From Actinomycetes bacterium (lineage in GTDB: Bacteria; Actinomycetota; Coriobacteriia; Coriobacteriales; Eggerthellaceae), in contig JAEXAI010000007.1 of NCBI GenBank assembly GCA_023394615.1, forward strand, positions 1 through 29,366: 29,366 bases of DNA, written 5' to 3'. Of this stretch, positions 15,054 to 23,440 are shown one piece after another. Under the pieces are notes generated by a model, which did not search any database, had not been told where the DNA came from, and saw only the letters and a list, made by a program, of their open reading frames with translations. The position numbers and the translations under genes are program-made. Each line of letters begins with the position of its first letter. Position 1 is the first letter of the stretch.

Positions 15054-16763
15054 TTGTTTTTGCAGAAAACGAAGAGCAAGAACGGACGCATCTACCTGGC
15101 GCTGATGCAGGGATACCGCCAAGACGGTAAATCCAAGAGCAAGACGGTGAAGTCCCTGGGCTACCTAGACGAGCTCGAAAAAGAGTATGAAGACCCGATT
15201 GCGCACTTCAAAGCCTATTGCGACGAGCAGAACGCGATCGCCAAGGAGCTCCGCAAGAGCGTTTCGGTCGAGATCCACCCGTTCGAAAAGGTCGACAAGC
15301 GCACTGCCAACCGCAAAAACATCGGCAGCGCTGCGTTGTTGGGCGTATACAACGGCCTCGGCATTGAATCCACGCTACGCAATGCCACGCGTGGCAGCAA
15401 GGCCGAGTTCGACCTGAACGCAGTGCTGAGACTGCTGGTATGCGAGCGGATTCTGAATCCCGGTTCGAAGAAATCGGCTTGGGAGAACAAGGACGGCTAC
15501 TTCTTTCGTACGGAGTTCGAATCGCACGACGTCTACCGGGCGCTCGATATGCTCGCGCCGCTTAAAAAGCGCATAGTCTCGGCTATCAACCGCTCCATCG
15601 ACAAAGCGGGCCTGCGCGACGCGACCAGCGTCTACTACGATGTGACCAACTATTATTTCGAGTGCGATCCGGATGGTTTTCGCGCCAAAGGGGTGAGCAA
15701 GGAGCACCGCCCCAACCCCATCGTGCAAATGGGTCTGCTGCAAGACAAGAACGCCCTGCCGATGGCCTACAAGCTGTTTTCCGGCAATACCAATGACTGC
15801 AACACGATGATGGACGTCTTGTCCGACATGAAGAAAGACTACAAGCTCGATCGCGTGATAGTGGTAGCCGACAAGGGCTTGAATTGCTCGGACAACATTG
15901 CCGCATGCGCGGCACGCGGAGACGGCTTCGTGTACTCGCAATCCATCCGCGGCACCAAGTCTAGCAACGAGCTGCGCGACTGGGTAACCTCAGATGAGGG
16001 TTACGCCATACAAGATGGCGGCGCCTTTAAGATCAAGAGCCGCCAAGACACCAAGATGGTGACCGTCATCGACGCAGAGGGTAAGAAGGCAAGAGTGCCT
16101 ATCGAGATCAAGACCGTTGCCTTCTGGTCACGCAAATATGCAGAGCGCGCCCGTCACGAGCGCGATGCGGCGATCGACAAAGCGCGTATGCTCGCAGCAG
16201 CCCCCGGCGCGTTCAACGCGTCGGCTAACTATGGCGCAGCCAAATACGTGCGCAAAGATGCGTTCGATGCGCAAACAGGAGAGCTGCTCAATCCTTCAAG
16301 CGTGCTGTCGCTTGACGAGGAGCGCATTGCGCAAGAAGAGCTTTGCGACGGCTACTATTGCCTGATCACCAGCGAATATGAGATGCCAGACAAAGATATC
16401 ATCGACATCTACCGAGGGCTATGGCGCATAGAGGAATCCTTTAAGGTCACCAAGAGCGATCTGGAGTCTCGGCCTGTCTATTGCTCAACGCGCGAGCATA
16501 TCGAGGCGCATTTCTTGACCTGCTACATAGCCTTGTGCGTCTTGCGCTTGCTGCAGCTGAAGTGCGGCAACCGCTACTCGGCGGGTGCGCTGGCCGAAGA
16601 ACTCGGCAAGATGTGCGGCAGCAATATAGATGGCAACTGGTGGCTGTTCGATTATAGAAGCGATACCACAGATGATATCTGCAACAGACTCGGAATCGAA
16701 GTGCCCAGGAAGTTCTTGCAGCTCAAAGATATCAAACTGCTGCTGGCGCAGGCAAACCGCTAG
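15054..16763 (+). CDS. IS1634-family transposase
   Basis: The 569-residue DDE transposase starts with TTG, supported by AGGTGG five bases upstream. Catalytic residues are visible as Asp196 (YYDVTNYYFE), Asp273 (VVADKGLN) and Glu460 (WRIEESFKVTKSDLESRPV), with Lys467 at the E-x6-K spacing of the IS4 superfamily. The GNTNDCNTM and KTVKSLGYLDEL segments are typical of the IS1634 group. The length equals that of intact family members and the frame is unbroken, so the enzyme is probably active. Confidence 0.95.
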   Translation: MFLQKTKSKNGRIYLALMQGYRQDGKSKSKTVKSLGYLDELEKEYEDPIAHFKAYCDEQNAIAKELRKSVSVEIHPFEKVDKRTANRKNIGSAALLGVYNGLGIESTLRNATRGSKAEFDLNAVLRLLVCERILNPGSKKSAWENKDGYFFRTEFESHDVYRALDMLAPLKKRIVSAINRSIDKAGLRDATSVYYDVTNYYFECDPDGFRAKGVSKEHRPNPIVQMGLLQDKNALPMAYKLFSGNTNDCNTMMDVLSDMKKDYKLDRVIVVADKGLNCSDNIAACAARGDGFVYSQSIRGTKSSNELRDWVTSDEGYAIQDGGAFKIKSRQDTKMVTVIDAEGKKARVPIEIKTVAFWSRKYAERARHERDAAIDKARMLAAAPGAFNASANYGAAKYVRKDAFDAQTGELLNPSSVLSLDEERIAQEELCDGYYCLITSEYEMPDKDIIDIYRGLWRIEESFKVTKSDLESRPVYCSTREHIEAHFLTCYIALCVLRLLQLKCGNRYSAGALAEELGKMCGSNIDGNWWLFDYRSDTTDDICNRLGIEVPRKFLQLKDIKLLLAQANR

Positions 16764-16795
16764 ATCTTGTTCCGCAACAAGAAAATGTATTAGAA

Positions 16796-16829
16796 AATAC
16801 CCATGTTCTCGCAGGTGAACATGGGTATT
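16796..16829 (+). terminator. hairpin after the transposase gene
   Basis: AATACCCATGTTC (16796-16808), 8-nt loop, GAACATGGGTATT (16817-16829): a perfect 13-bp stem, followed by TGCGTTCTTTG. The T-run is poor. It may act as terminator or protect the element from read-through. Confidence 0.6.
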
Positions 16830-16855
16830 TGCGTTCTTTGAATTGTAAAACTCAG

Positions 16856-16905
16856 GATAGAGCAGCGCAAAGGCAAAGAAGGTCCGGGGCGTTTCTCGTC
16901 TCCAC
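16856..16905 (+). repeat. right copy of the 50-bp direct repeat flanking the insertion sequence
   Basis: Identical to 14850-14899 over 50 bp. A -10-like TACAAT (16931-16936) for the amidase gene lies just downstream, so the duplicated segment was part of the original promoter region. Confidence 0.9.
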
Positions 16906-16998
16906 TGTTCCCTTACCGCCATTGCTGCGGTACAATCGCCTGACGATTTGTTATCTGAGGTTTTTGCGCGTATCGGACGACCGCAGGAAGTGGGTATC

Positions 16999-17904
16999 AT
17001 GCTGGAAATATCAGACGAAAACGTGATTTTCTCCTTTTCGCAAGACCAAGCGCCTGTGGCGCGTATCGCTTCAGGTGAATGTATACGCATCCGCACGAAA
17101 GACTGCTTCGGCAACCAGCTGCAATCGCCGCAGGATTCCATCGATGCCCTTGATTGGGACAATGTGAATCCCGCCACCGGTCCAGTATTCGTTGAAGGCG
17201 CGCGACCCGGCACTGTGCTCAAAGTCGAATTGCTCAAGATCGAAGTGGACGATCAATCATCCATGTGCACCGGTCAGGATGAAGGTACCTGCGGTGATTT
17301 ATTCGCCGACGGGCTCCACTCCACCTTGAAGCGGGTTGAAGAAGGCAAATTAATCTGGGGAAACGGCATTGAATTGGATTGCGATCCCATGATCGGCGTC
17401 ATCGGTGTCGCGCCGGCGCAAGGGGCGAGTATCAATTGCGGCACGCCGGGGCACCATGGTGGCAACATGGATAACACCATGGTCGCCGAAGGAAGCGTGC
17501 TTTATTTTCCCGTGGCGGCTCCGGGGGCGTTGTTCGGCTGTGGCGATATGCACGCTGTCATGGGTGATGGGGAAATCGGTGTATGCGGTGCCGAGATAGC
17601 AGGATATGTCACGGCACGCCTGACGGTGCTCGATGATCGCACCTTGACTAGCCCCGTGTTGGAAAATGAAGAGTTCTTCACCACCATCGCTTCGGCTGCC
17701 ACTCTGGATGAGGCGTGTGAACTGGCCGTTCATGATATGATGGAATTACTGGAACCGCGTTTGAGTGGAATCACCCGTGCGGATTTGGTTATGCTGCTTT
17801 CGCTCTGTGCCGATGTTCAGGTATGTCAGATCGTTGATCCGTTGCGTACCGCTCGTTTCGTGGTACCCAAGAAAGTCCTTAAGGCTTACGGGTTTTCTTG
17901 GTAG
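16999..17904 (+). CDS. acetamidase/formamidase family protein
   Basis: A 301-residue cytosolic amidase of the FmdA/AmdA family, hydrolysing a short amide to acid and ammonia. Visible signatures are DNVNPATGPVFVEGA near residue 50, GTPGHHGGNMDNT (about 153-165), LFGCGDMHAVMGDGEI (about 180-195, the conserved GDxHxxxGDGE block) and LSLCADVQVCQIVDP near the end. The preferred start is the ATG at 16999 (MLEISDENV), with GGAAG upstream; an earlier frame extension lacks a ribosome site. The permease gene follows after 43 bp, indicating an operon that imports and degrades an amide or amine compound. Confidence 0.88.
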   Translation: MLEISDENVIFSFSQDQAPVARIASGECIRIRTKDCFGNQLQSPQDSIDALDWDNVNPATGPVFVEGARPGTVLKVELLKIEVDDQSSMCTGQDEGTCGDLFADGLHSTLKRVEEGKLIWGNGIELDCDPMIGVIGVAPAQGASINCGTPGHHGGNMDNTMVAEGSVLYFPVAAPGALFGCGDMHAVMGDGEIGVCGAEIAGYVTARLTVLDDRTLTSPVLENEEFFTTIASAATLDEACELAVHDMMELLEPRLSGITRADLVMLLSLCADVQVCQIVDPLRTARFVVPKKVLKAYGFSW

Positions 17905-17947
17905 ATTATTCATTCGATTCAATGTAGAGGAAACCGGAGAGGTATAG

Positions 17948-19348
17948 ATGATGACGAACGGCAAGGAAGCGAAGATCCAAAACGAGGTCTCCGCAAGCGA
18001 GCAGGCACTCGAGGATATGGGGTACAAACAAGAGCTCAAAAGGGCTTTGACTGTGCCCGATATGATTGTCTACGGCTTGATCTTCATGGTGCCCATCGCG
18101 CCATTCGGCATCTATGGCGATGTCTTCAACGGATCCAACGGCATGCCCGCTCTGGTGTATCTAATCGGCATGATCGCCATGATCTTCACAGCGTTTTCCT
18201 ATGCGGCCCTATCCGAGGCCTTCCCGGTATCGGGTTCGGTCTATGGGTACGTGACCCGCGGTATCAACAAGCATCTGGGATTTCTGGGTGGGTGGACTAT
18301 CCTTTTGGATTACCTGCTGGTGCCCACGCTGCTCTATGTTGTGGCCGCGCAGGCTATGAGCGGTATCGTACCCGAAGTGCCCGCTTACATGTGGGGTCTT
18401 CTTTTCATCGCCATCAATACGTTCGTCAACATACGGGGCATCGCACTGACGGCTATCATCGATAAGATTGCCCTCGTTCTGGAACTGATCGTGTTGTTGA
18501 TATTCGTGGTTATGGGTGTCATGCTGATTACAAGCAGCGCTGAGCTTTCCTTCACCATCAAACCCTTCTACAACGAAGACGGATTCAGTTTGAACTTGGT
18601 AATGAGCGCGGTATCGCTGGGGGTTCTGTCCTTCTTGGGATTCGATGGTATCTCCACTCTTTCCGAAGAGGCCGAAGATGCCAAACAGGGTCCGAAGAAG
18701 GCGACGCTCGCTGCCTTGTTCATCGTCGGTTTCCTGTTCATGTTGCAAACGTATATCGCCGGATGTCTCGATCCGACCGGAGCATCTTTTGCCGAGGATC
18801 CGGACAACGCGTTTTATTGGGTGGCCAATATCGCCGGTGGCAATTTCTTGTATGTGCTATGCGCTTTGGCCACTGCTATCGCTTGGGGCATTTTCAATTC
18901 GCTGGCTGCTCAGACGGCGCTCACGCGCGTGCTGTTCGCCATGGGCCGCGACCGCATGCTGCCTGCTCCGCTTGCCAAGGTTCATCCCAAGTGGCAGACC
19001 CCGTATATCGCGGTCATCTTCGTTGCCGTGGCCAGCATCATTTTGTTCATGATCTTCAACGGTCTCGGCATCGCCGCGATATCGAAACTGGTCAATTTCG
19101 GCGCTTTGACAGCGTTTATGTTGCTGGATATCACGGTTATCTGGTATTTCTTCATCAAGAAAAAGACGGGCAAGATCGTGAAGCATCTCATTTTGCCTGC
19201 AATCGGTTTCATCATCATCGCCTACGTATGGATCAGTCTTGATCCGGCGTCGAAGATTATGGGTCTTACCTGGCTTGCAGCGGGAATCGCGTATTACCTG
19301 GTATTGTATTTCGGCTTCAAGCGTAAAGATGCCGAAATAGACCTATAG
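17948..19348 (+). CDS. APC-superfamily amino acid/amine permease
   Basis: The 466-residue membrane protein has 12 predicted helices. The APC core is clear: KRALTVPDMIVYGLIFMVPI (TM1 with unwound region), FPVSGSVYGYV (TM3 region), FLGFDGISTLSEEA (TM6) and MGRDRMLPAPLAKVHPKW after TM8. The FGFDGISTLSEEA pattern resembles PuuP-like putrescine importers and related transporters, but the substrate is not certain. GGAGAGG precedes ATG. It is co-directional with the amidase gene and probably supplies its substrate. Confidence 0.9.
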   Translation: MMTNGKEAKIQNEVSASEQALEDMGYKQELKRALTVPDMIVYGLIFMVPIAPFGIYGDVFNGSNGMPALVYLIGMIAMIFTAFSYAALSEAFPVSGSVYGYVTRGINKHLGFLGGWTILLDYLLVPTLLYVVAAQAMSGIVPEVPAYMWGLLFIAINTFVNIRGIALTAIIDKIALVLELIVLLIFVVMGVMLITSSAELSFTIKPFYNEDGFSLNLVMSAVSLGVLSFLGFDGISTLSEEAEDAKQGPKKATLAALFIVGFLFMLQTYIAGCLDPTGASFAEDPDNAFYWVANIAGGNFLYVLCALATAIAWGIFNSLAAQTALTRVLFAMGRDRMLPAPLAKVHPKWQTPYIAVIFVAVASIILFMIFNGLGIAAISKLVNFGALTAFMLLDITVIWYFFIKKKTGKIVKHLILPAIGFIIIAYVWISLDPASKIMGLTWLAAGIAYYLVLYFGFKRKDAEIDL

Positions 19349-19455
19349 CCTTCGATTTTGATTTAACCGCAGAGCAAACGAAACCACATATGATGTACGG
19401 TCTTCCAAGTGAGCGTCTGGCTTTTCCCTAAACGGCACTAAGGTAGATTACTGCT

Positions 19456-19674
19456 TCAAGGGGTTCGAGAACCCACTGGTGCCCCCGCGTTGGTGCTTGA
19501 TGCGAACAAAGTGGCCGAGCTGATCAGCTCGGGGTCGTAACTTGCGGGTTCGTTCGAGAAATTGGCGACCACGTAGACGTTGCTTTCGCCCATGCTGCGG
19601 CGAAATGCGTAAATCTGTTCGTCATCCGCCAGCACTTTGGCTTTCGCCTGTTTGATAACCAGAGGGGAACCGGC
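19456..19674 (-). pseudogene. C-terminal relic of a GH13 alpha-glucosidase
   Basis: The minus-strand frame reads SPLVIKQAKAKVLADDEQIY, then AFRRSMGESNVYVVANFSNE and PASYDPEL, ending at TGA (19456-19458). This matches the C-terminal beta-domain of oligo-1,6-glucosidase/trehalose-phosphate hydrolase-like enzymes (DDxQIxAFxR...VVxNFSxEP). It is cut off abruptly at the 3' end of the fic gene, so only about 70 residues remain. Confidence 0.65.
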
Positions 19675-20631
19675 CTATTCGGCAACCAACCATGTCCCAG
19701 CACGAGAGCTACCCTGTCTCGCAAGGAGGCCGTCATTCTTGAGTTCAGCGACTATTCTCTCCGCGCTTCTCTTCGAGCAGCCGAGGTACTCGACCAGCTG
19801 ATTGATGTTGCCTTCAGGGTGAGCCATAAAGAAGTCAAGCGTACGTGATTTCGTCAAGTCTCTTTCTTCGGTAGGTTTCGAGAAGGGCAGGATTGAGTCC
19901 CTGATTGCCTCGAGCATGAACTCGACGAAGTCATCGCTTGACCCTGTCGCATCAGATTTCGCCAATGCCTGATAGTAGCCGGCCTGGCGTTGTCTGATCG
20001 TGCTCTCTATGGGAAGCCACGCGAAGACAGGCCTCCATTTTGACAGGAGCAGCATATGCCACAGCCTGCCGGTCCTGCCGTTCCCGTCAGAGAAAGGATG
20101 GCAGAATTCGAGCTCGAAGTGGAGTACGCATGATGCGAGGAGCGGGTGCATTCCGGTGTTCTTGAGCCATGCAAAGATGTCGGTCATAACCTCAGGGACG
20201 TATGCAGCAGGGGTGCCAGCATGGATGAGTACGTTATCGTCGAACACTCCAACGTTGCCAGTCCTAAAGCGCCCTGCTTCGGGAATGAGGCCGTCCATCA
20301 TGACGCCGTGAGTCTTCAATAGGTCATCTAGGGAGAAGGGATCGAGTTCGGGGATGAGATCGTAAGCGCGCTTAGCGTTCTCAACCTCAAGAATGTCATG
20401 GCTGTCGCCTAGAACCTGTTTGCCGTCAAGAATCGCAGTCACGGTTTTTTCGTCGAGCTTATTGCCCTCGATAAGGAGGGATGAGTGAATGGTCTTGATT
20501 CTGAGCTCACGATGGAGCATGGGGCTCTTTGCCAACGGCGCCTCGGGGGCGAGCATTCCTACAAGTTCTGCGATTTCCATGCAGAGTGAGTCGATGGTAT
20601 CGTTGCGCTCAAAGGGCGGCTGGTAAGGCAT
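19675..20631 (-). CDS. fic: Fic family protein with C-terminal winged helix (class II)
   Basis: The 318-residue protein carries the complete Fic active site HPFSDGNGRTGR (178-189), which transfers AMP or a related group to target hydroxyls. The N-terminal autoinhibitory motif SLLIEG (51-56, S-xxx-EG) marks class II. Residues about 255-318 form a winged helix (INQLVEYLGCSKRSAERIVAELKNDG). AGGA lies seven bases before the ATG. A perfect palindrome overlaps its -10 region, suggesting autoregulation by its own DNA-binding domain. It stands alone, with gene debris on its 3' side. Targets are unknown. Confidence 0.93.
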   Translation of the reverse strand: MPYQPPFERNDTIDSLCMEIAELVGMLAPEAPLAKSPMLHRELRIKTIHSSLLIEGNKLDEKTVTAILDGKQVLGDSHDILEVENAKRAYDLIPELDPFSLDDLLKTHGVMMDGLIPEAGRFRTGNVGVFDDNVLIHAGTPAAYVPEVMTDIFAWLKNTGMHPLLASCVLHFELEFCHPFSDGNGRTGRLWHMLLLSKWRPVFAWLPIESTIRQRQAGYYQALAKSDATGSSDDFVEFMLEAIRDSILPFSKPTEERDLTKSRTLDFFMAHPEGNINQLVEYLGCSKRSAERIVAELKNDGLLARQGSSRAGTWLVAE

Positions 20632-20656
20632 GAGTCATCCTTTCTTTTGCCGCCAC

Positions 20657-20681
20657 TATTATACCGCCAATGGCGGTATAA
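20657..20681 (-). promoter_or_regulatory. palindromic operator over the fic promoter
   Basis: TTATACCGCC-AAT-GGCGGTATAA (20659-20681) is a perfect 10-bp inverted repeat. On the minus strand its edge forms the -10 box TATAAT (20663-20658). The protein bound is probably the Fic winged helix (inference). Confidence 0.7.
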
Positions 20682-20855
20682 AGGCGTAGAGAGGATGAGA
20701 TGAATCATTATTTCGCTTGTTCGGACTTGCTTTTACGACACTTATCTGAGTATGAGGGATGCCATGACGAGCCATAGCCAAGAACCGGTTGAGAAGCGAG
20801 GAGAGAACAAGCGTGAGTATTGGCGCTGAATCTTCGTACGCTGTTGGCGGTGCAT

Positions 20856-22781
20856 TTAGTGCTGTTCTGCAATTTCACCATTCATGCTAGATAGGGCGCG
20901 AAGTATGTTGCCTCGGCTGAGCGTTCCGACGAAGCGTCCTTCATACAGAACCGGTACCTTCTTGATTCTCTTTTCTGACAAGATCTTGAAAGCGCTCTCG
21001 GCGCTGTCATTTGCATCCACAACGACCACATTATCCGTCGCAAGACTCAAAGCGGGCTTTTCATTGATTGTGCCCAAGCGTTTCTGCATACTTTCGGATT
21101 CGTGCAATACCGTATAAATCTCGCCGTCAATCCTTGTCGTATTATGCGTTGCGAGGCTCTTCAGGATATCACCATCGGAAATGAATCCGATTACATCTTT
21201 GTTGCTGGTGACGATTGGCATCCCGCTTGTTTCACTGCGCAGCATGGCTTCAATTGCATCGTGCAACGTTGAGGTTTCCGCAATGAATGCCGGTTTCGTA
21301 TTCATTACGTCTCCCGCTAGCCATGGCCTGTCGGTGCCAGGTAACCCTGATGCCTTCCATTGTGCATGGTCGGGAAATGCGCGTGATACTGGTTTCCCTG
21401 CTCCTTTTTTGTCTTTGACGAAAAGAATGATTAAAAGCGCAATAAGGACGGCCAATCCAAGGATCCCGGCGAACCCGGCGTGGCATCCCGCATACATTTG
21501 ATCGGCTTTGCTTTGTGCGTTGGGGTCTATCAGGTAGTACAGCGCTGTCAGGCTTACAACGAACGCCGTCCCGAAAGAGCTGCCAACCTGCTCCATAGTG
21601 GATATGATGGCATTTCCGTGAGGCACGGAGCTGTTTGGCAGCGAATTAATGCCCCATGCGTTTATCGGGGTTATCAAAGACTGCAAACCAATGCACGCCA
21701 CACCGTAGACAGCTCCTACTATTACAATCGAAGCATGGCTACCAAAGGAAAAGTAGCCGCACACACCCAAAACCAGTACGCAACCGCTTACCAACGTGAT
21801 GGCTCGGATGCCGTGTTTATCGAATACCCGTCCTGCGAGAAGACCGCCGAGGGCACCAAGGATTGCCCCTGGCAACATGAGAAGGCCTGAAACCGTAGCT
21901 GTATGCCCCAAGGCATTCTGAATGAACATAGGTAGAAGGACGCTTGATCCAATGAGCACTGCTTCAAGAAGCGTTACGCATATTGTTGCGATGCGGAATT
22001 GCCTATGCTCTAGAACCCGCACGCGCAACAAAGGTTCCTCGAGACGCGTTTGCCTGAAGGCAAACAGTCCAAGTAGCGCGATACCGAGAATCATCAGCCC
22101 AAGAGAGACAGCGGGCTTGTCTGTCGACGTGAATGTTGAAAGCCCATAGAGAAGCGCGACCATTCCAAGTGCCAGCAAGGTCACCGAAAGCAAGTCGAAT
22201 GCCGCCCTGTCGAATCCTTTAAAATTCTTCAAAGTAGCAGCACTCACTATAACGATGATGGTCGCCAAGATGGATACCAGTATGAACAAGGCGCGCCAGC
22301 CGATTGCATCCACGAGGACGCCCGAGATCGAAGGGCCTACCGCTGGCGCAAAACTAATGATCAAGCCGATTATCCCCATTGCGCTTCCGCGGCTTTCACG
22401 TGGGAAGATCAGAAGAATAAGCGTGAACACTGTTGGCATTAAGACTCCCGTTGCGCCAGCTTGGCAGATTCTGCCCGCGAACAGCCAAGGAAAACCTGGC
22501 GCAGCCGCGCAGAGTGCAGATCCTGCCACGAATAGGATCATGCTGCCAACGAACAGTTTTCGAGTGGAAAACCGGCCCAAAAGAAAGGCATTCAAAGGGA
22601 TTATGACTGCTTCGACTAGAGAATACCCGCTTGTGAGCCACTGCACGGTTGTCGCGCTTACGTCTAGATTTCCCATAATGGCAGGAAGGGCAGGTGTGAG
22701 CAGTGTTTGATTCAAGACTGCCAGCAGTGCTCCAAGCAGAATGACAACCACCATTGATATTTGCTGTCGCGTGAGTCCCAT
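20856..22781 (-). CDS. MFS multidrug exporter (DHA2 type) fused to two CBS domains
   Basis: Residues 1-455 are a 14-helix drug:H+ antiporter of the EmrB/QacA type: LNQTLLTPALPAI in TM1, WLTSGYSLVEAV, GRICQAGATGVLMPT and the motif C-like GPSISGVLVDAIGWR. A linker (about 456-490) leads to two CBS domains: DVMNTKPAFIAE...GMPIVTSNKDVIGFISDGDIL and NVVVVDANDSA...KKVPVLYEGRFVGTLSRGNIL. CBS pairs bind adenine nucleotides, so export may be gated by energy state or a nucleotide signal. This fusion is uncommon among DHA2 proteins. TGGAGG sits seven bases before ATG. It has its own promoter and a structured leader. Confidence 0.93.
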   Translation of the reverse strand: MGLTRQQISMVVVILLGALLAVLNQTLLTPALPAIMGNLDVSATTVQWLTSGYSLVEAVIIPLNAFLLGRFSTRKLFVGSMILFVAGSALCAAAPGFPWLFAGRICQAGATGVLMPTVFTLILLIFPRESRGSAMGIIGLIISFAPAVGPSISGVLVDAIGWRALFILVSILATIIVIVSAATLKNFKGFDRAAFDLLSVTLLALGMVALLYGLSTFTSTDKPAVSLGLMILGIALLGLFAFRQTRLEEPLLRVRVLEHRQFRIATICVTLLEAVLIGSSVLLPMFIQNALGHTATVSGLLMLPGAILGALGGLLAGRVFDKHGIRAITLVSGCVLVLGVCGYFSFGSHASIVIVGAVYGVACIGLQSLITPINAWGINSLPNSSVPHGNAIISTMEQVGSSFGTAFVVSLTALYYLIDPNAQSKADQMYAGCHAGFAGILGLAVLIALLIILFVKDKKGAGKPVSRAFPDHAQWKASGLPGTDRPWLAGDVMNTKPAFIAETSTLHDAIEAMLRSETSGMPIVTSNKDVIGFISDGDILKSLATHNTTRIDGEIYTVLHESESMQKRLGTINEKPALSLATDNVVVVDANDSAESAFKILSEKRIKKVPVLYEGRFVGTLSRGNILRALSSMNGEIAEQH

Positions 22782-22790
22782 AAGACCTCC

Positions 22791-22843
22791 AAAAATAAAA
22801 CGACCCGGATAAAATCAGGCATTCCAGCCCGTGCCTTATCCGG
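22791..22843 (-). promoter_or_regulatory. leader hairpin with T-rich tail before the MFS-CBS gene
   Basis: On the minus strand CCGGATAA (22843-22836) pairs with TTATCCGG (22812-22805), with an inner GGCA/TGCC pairing, and is followed by TTTTATTTTT (22800-22791) directly ahead of the ribosome site. This is terminator-like and lies about 40 nt inside the transcript, so attenuation of the exporter gene is plausible. Confidence 0.55.
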
Positions 22844-22888
22844 CTCGCCATCTCTTCGTATGGTCTGCCTCCGCGCAAATACGTCTCA

Positions 22889-22916
22889 TTTATATCAGAT
22901 GTTCCGTTAAAGTCAA
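22889..22916 (-). promoter_or_regulatory. promoter of the MFS-CBS gene
   Basis: On the minus strand TTGACT (22916-22911), 16-bp spacer, TATAAA (22894-22889). Transcription would start near 22882, giving a leader of about 100 nt. Confidence 0.65.
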
Positions 22917-23032
22917 CCTATCGAAATCAAATGGAGAGACCTTTCGGCAGAAATTGGCTCAGCGCGGCCTTTCGTATGAGCTGTTTTCTAGAGTACTGCG
23001 TGCGCAAATGCGCCCGCCACCGATAACGCCAT

Positions 23033-23320
23033 TTACTTTTCTATGTATCCCAGCCGGAAGAACACGTTCGCGAGAATGGGGTTGTGGAGCAGTGGTATCT
23101 TCCTGTTAAGGTACTCATCCTGCGAGAACCCAGAGGCAGCGCGCTAGGGGAGGTCATCTCAATCCTGTCCTGATGCGGGCGCACGTTTATGCTGGCTGAT
23201 ACGCCCCATGCTCTGTGGGCAATGGTATCCGCCATTGCTTCCCTGAAAGCTTCCGCAGGAATTGCCTGGATCTGTTTGCGTTCCCCACTTTCCACCAGCC
23301 ACACCCCGGGGTGGATTGCG
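23033..23320 (-). pseudogene. C-terminal relic of an AlbA_2/HATPase_c_4-type ATP-binding regulator
   Basis: One minus-strand frame reads IPAEAFREAMADTIAHRAWG and DRIEMTSPSALPLG. After a one-base shift near 23130 the next frame continues GFSQDEYLNRKIPLLHNPIL and ANVFFRLGYIEK, then TAA (23035-23033). This is the HATPase_c_4 region of the 'putative DNA binding domain' (AlbA_2) proteins, which normally continue after GYIE and have a long N-terminal part. Both ends are missing, and the 5' side reaches repeat copy A (23386-23421). Confidence 0.7.
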
Positions 23321-23385
23321 CAACAGCGGATCTGGCATGCCGCACGGCGGCTTCGTCGGTTCCATTCCCGGAGTTGCGCATGTTG

Positions 23386-23421
23386 GTTTTGGAGGCGGAC
23401 CATTTGGTCTGGGTGCAAAAC
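23386..23421 (-). repeat. 36-bp GTTTTG...CAAAAC repeat, copy A
   Basis: The most divergent at the left: GTTTTGGAGGCGGACC then ATTTGGTCTGGG then TGCAAAAC (plus strand). The minus-strand frame shared with copies C and D gives FAPRPNGPPPK. Confidence 0.85.
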
Positions 23422-23440
23422 TGGATGACTGGAGCTTGAA

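Larger units (their letters stand above)
14900..16855 (+). mobile_element. complete insertion sequence, IS1634/IS1549-like
   Basis: About 1956 bp between two perfect 50-bp direct repeats, containing one transposase gene with its own promoter and a terminator hairpin. The ends are weakly inverted: left CGTACTTTTACA, right (complement) CTGAGTTTTACA, sharing TTTTACA. IS1634 and IS1549, the founding relatives, are known for unusually long and variable target duplications, which fits. The element sits between divergent operons. The perfect repeats suggest a fairly recent insertion. Confidence 0.85.

Noticed and set aside
20764..20829. 21-codon plus-strand frame MTSHSQEPVEKRGENKREYW
   Set aside because: It could be the N-terminal remnant of a transporter gene, but it is too short to support.
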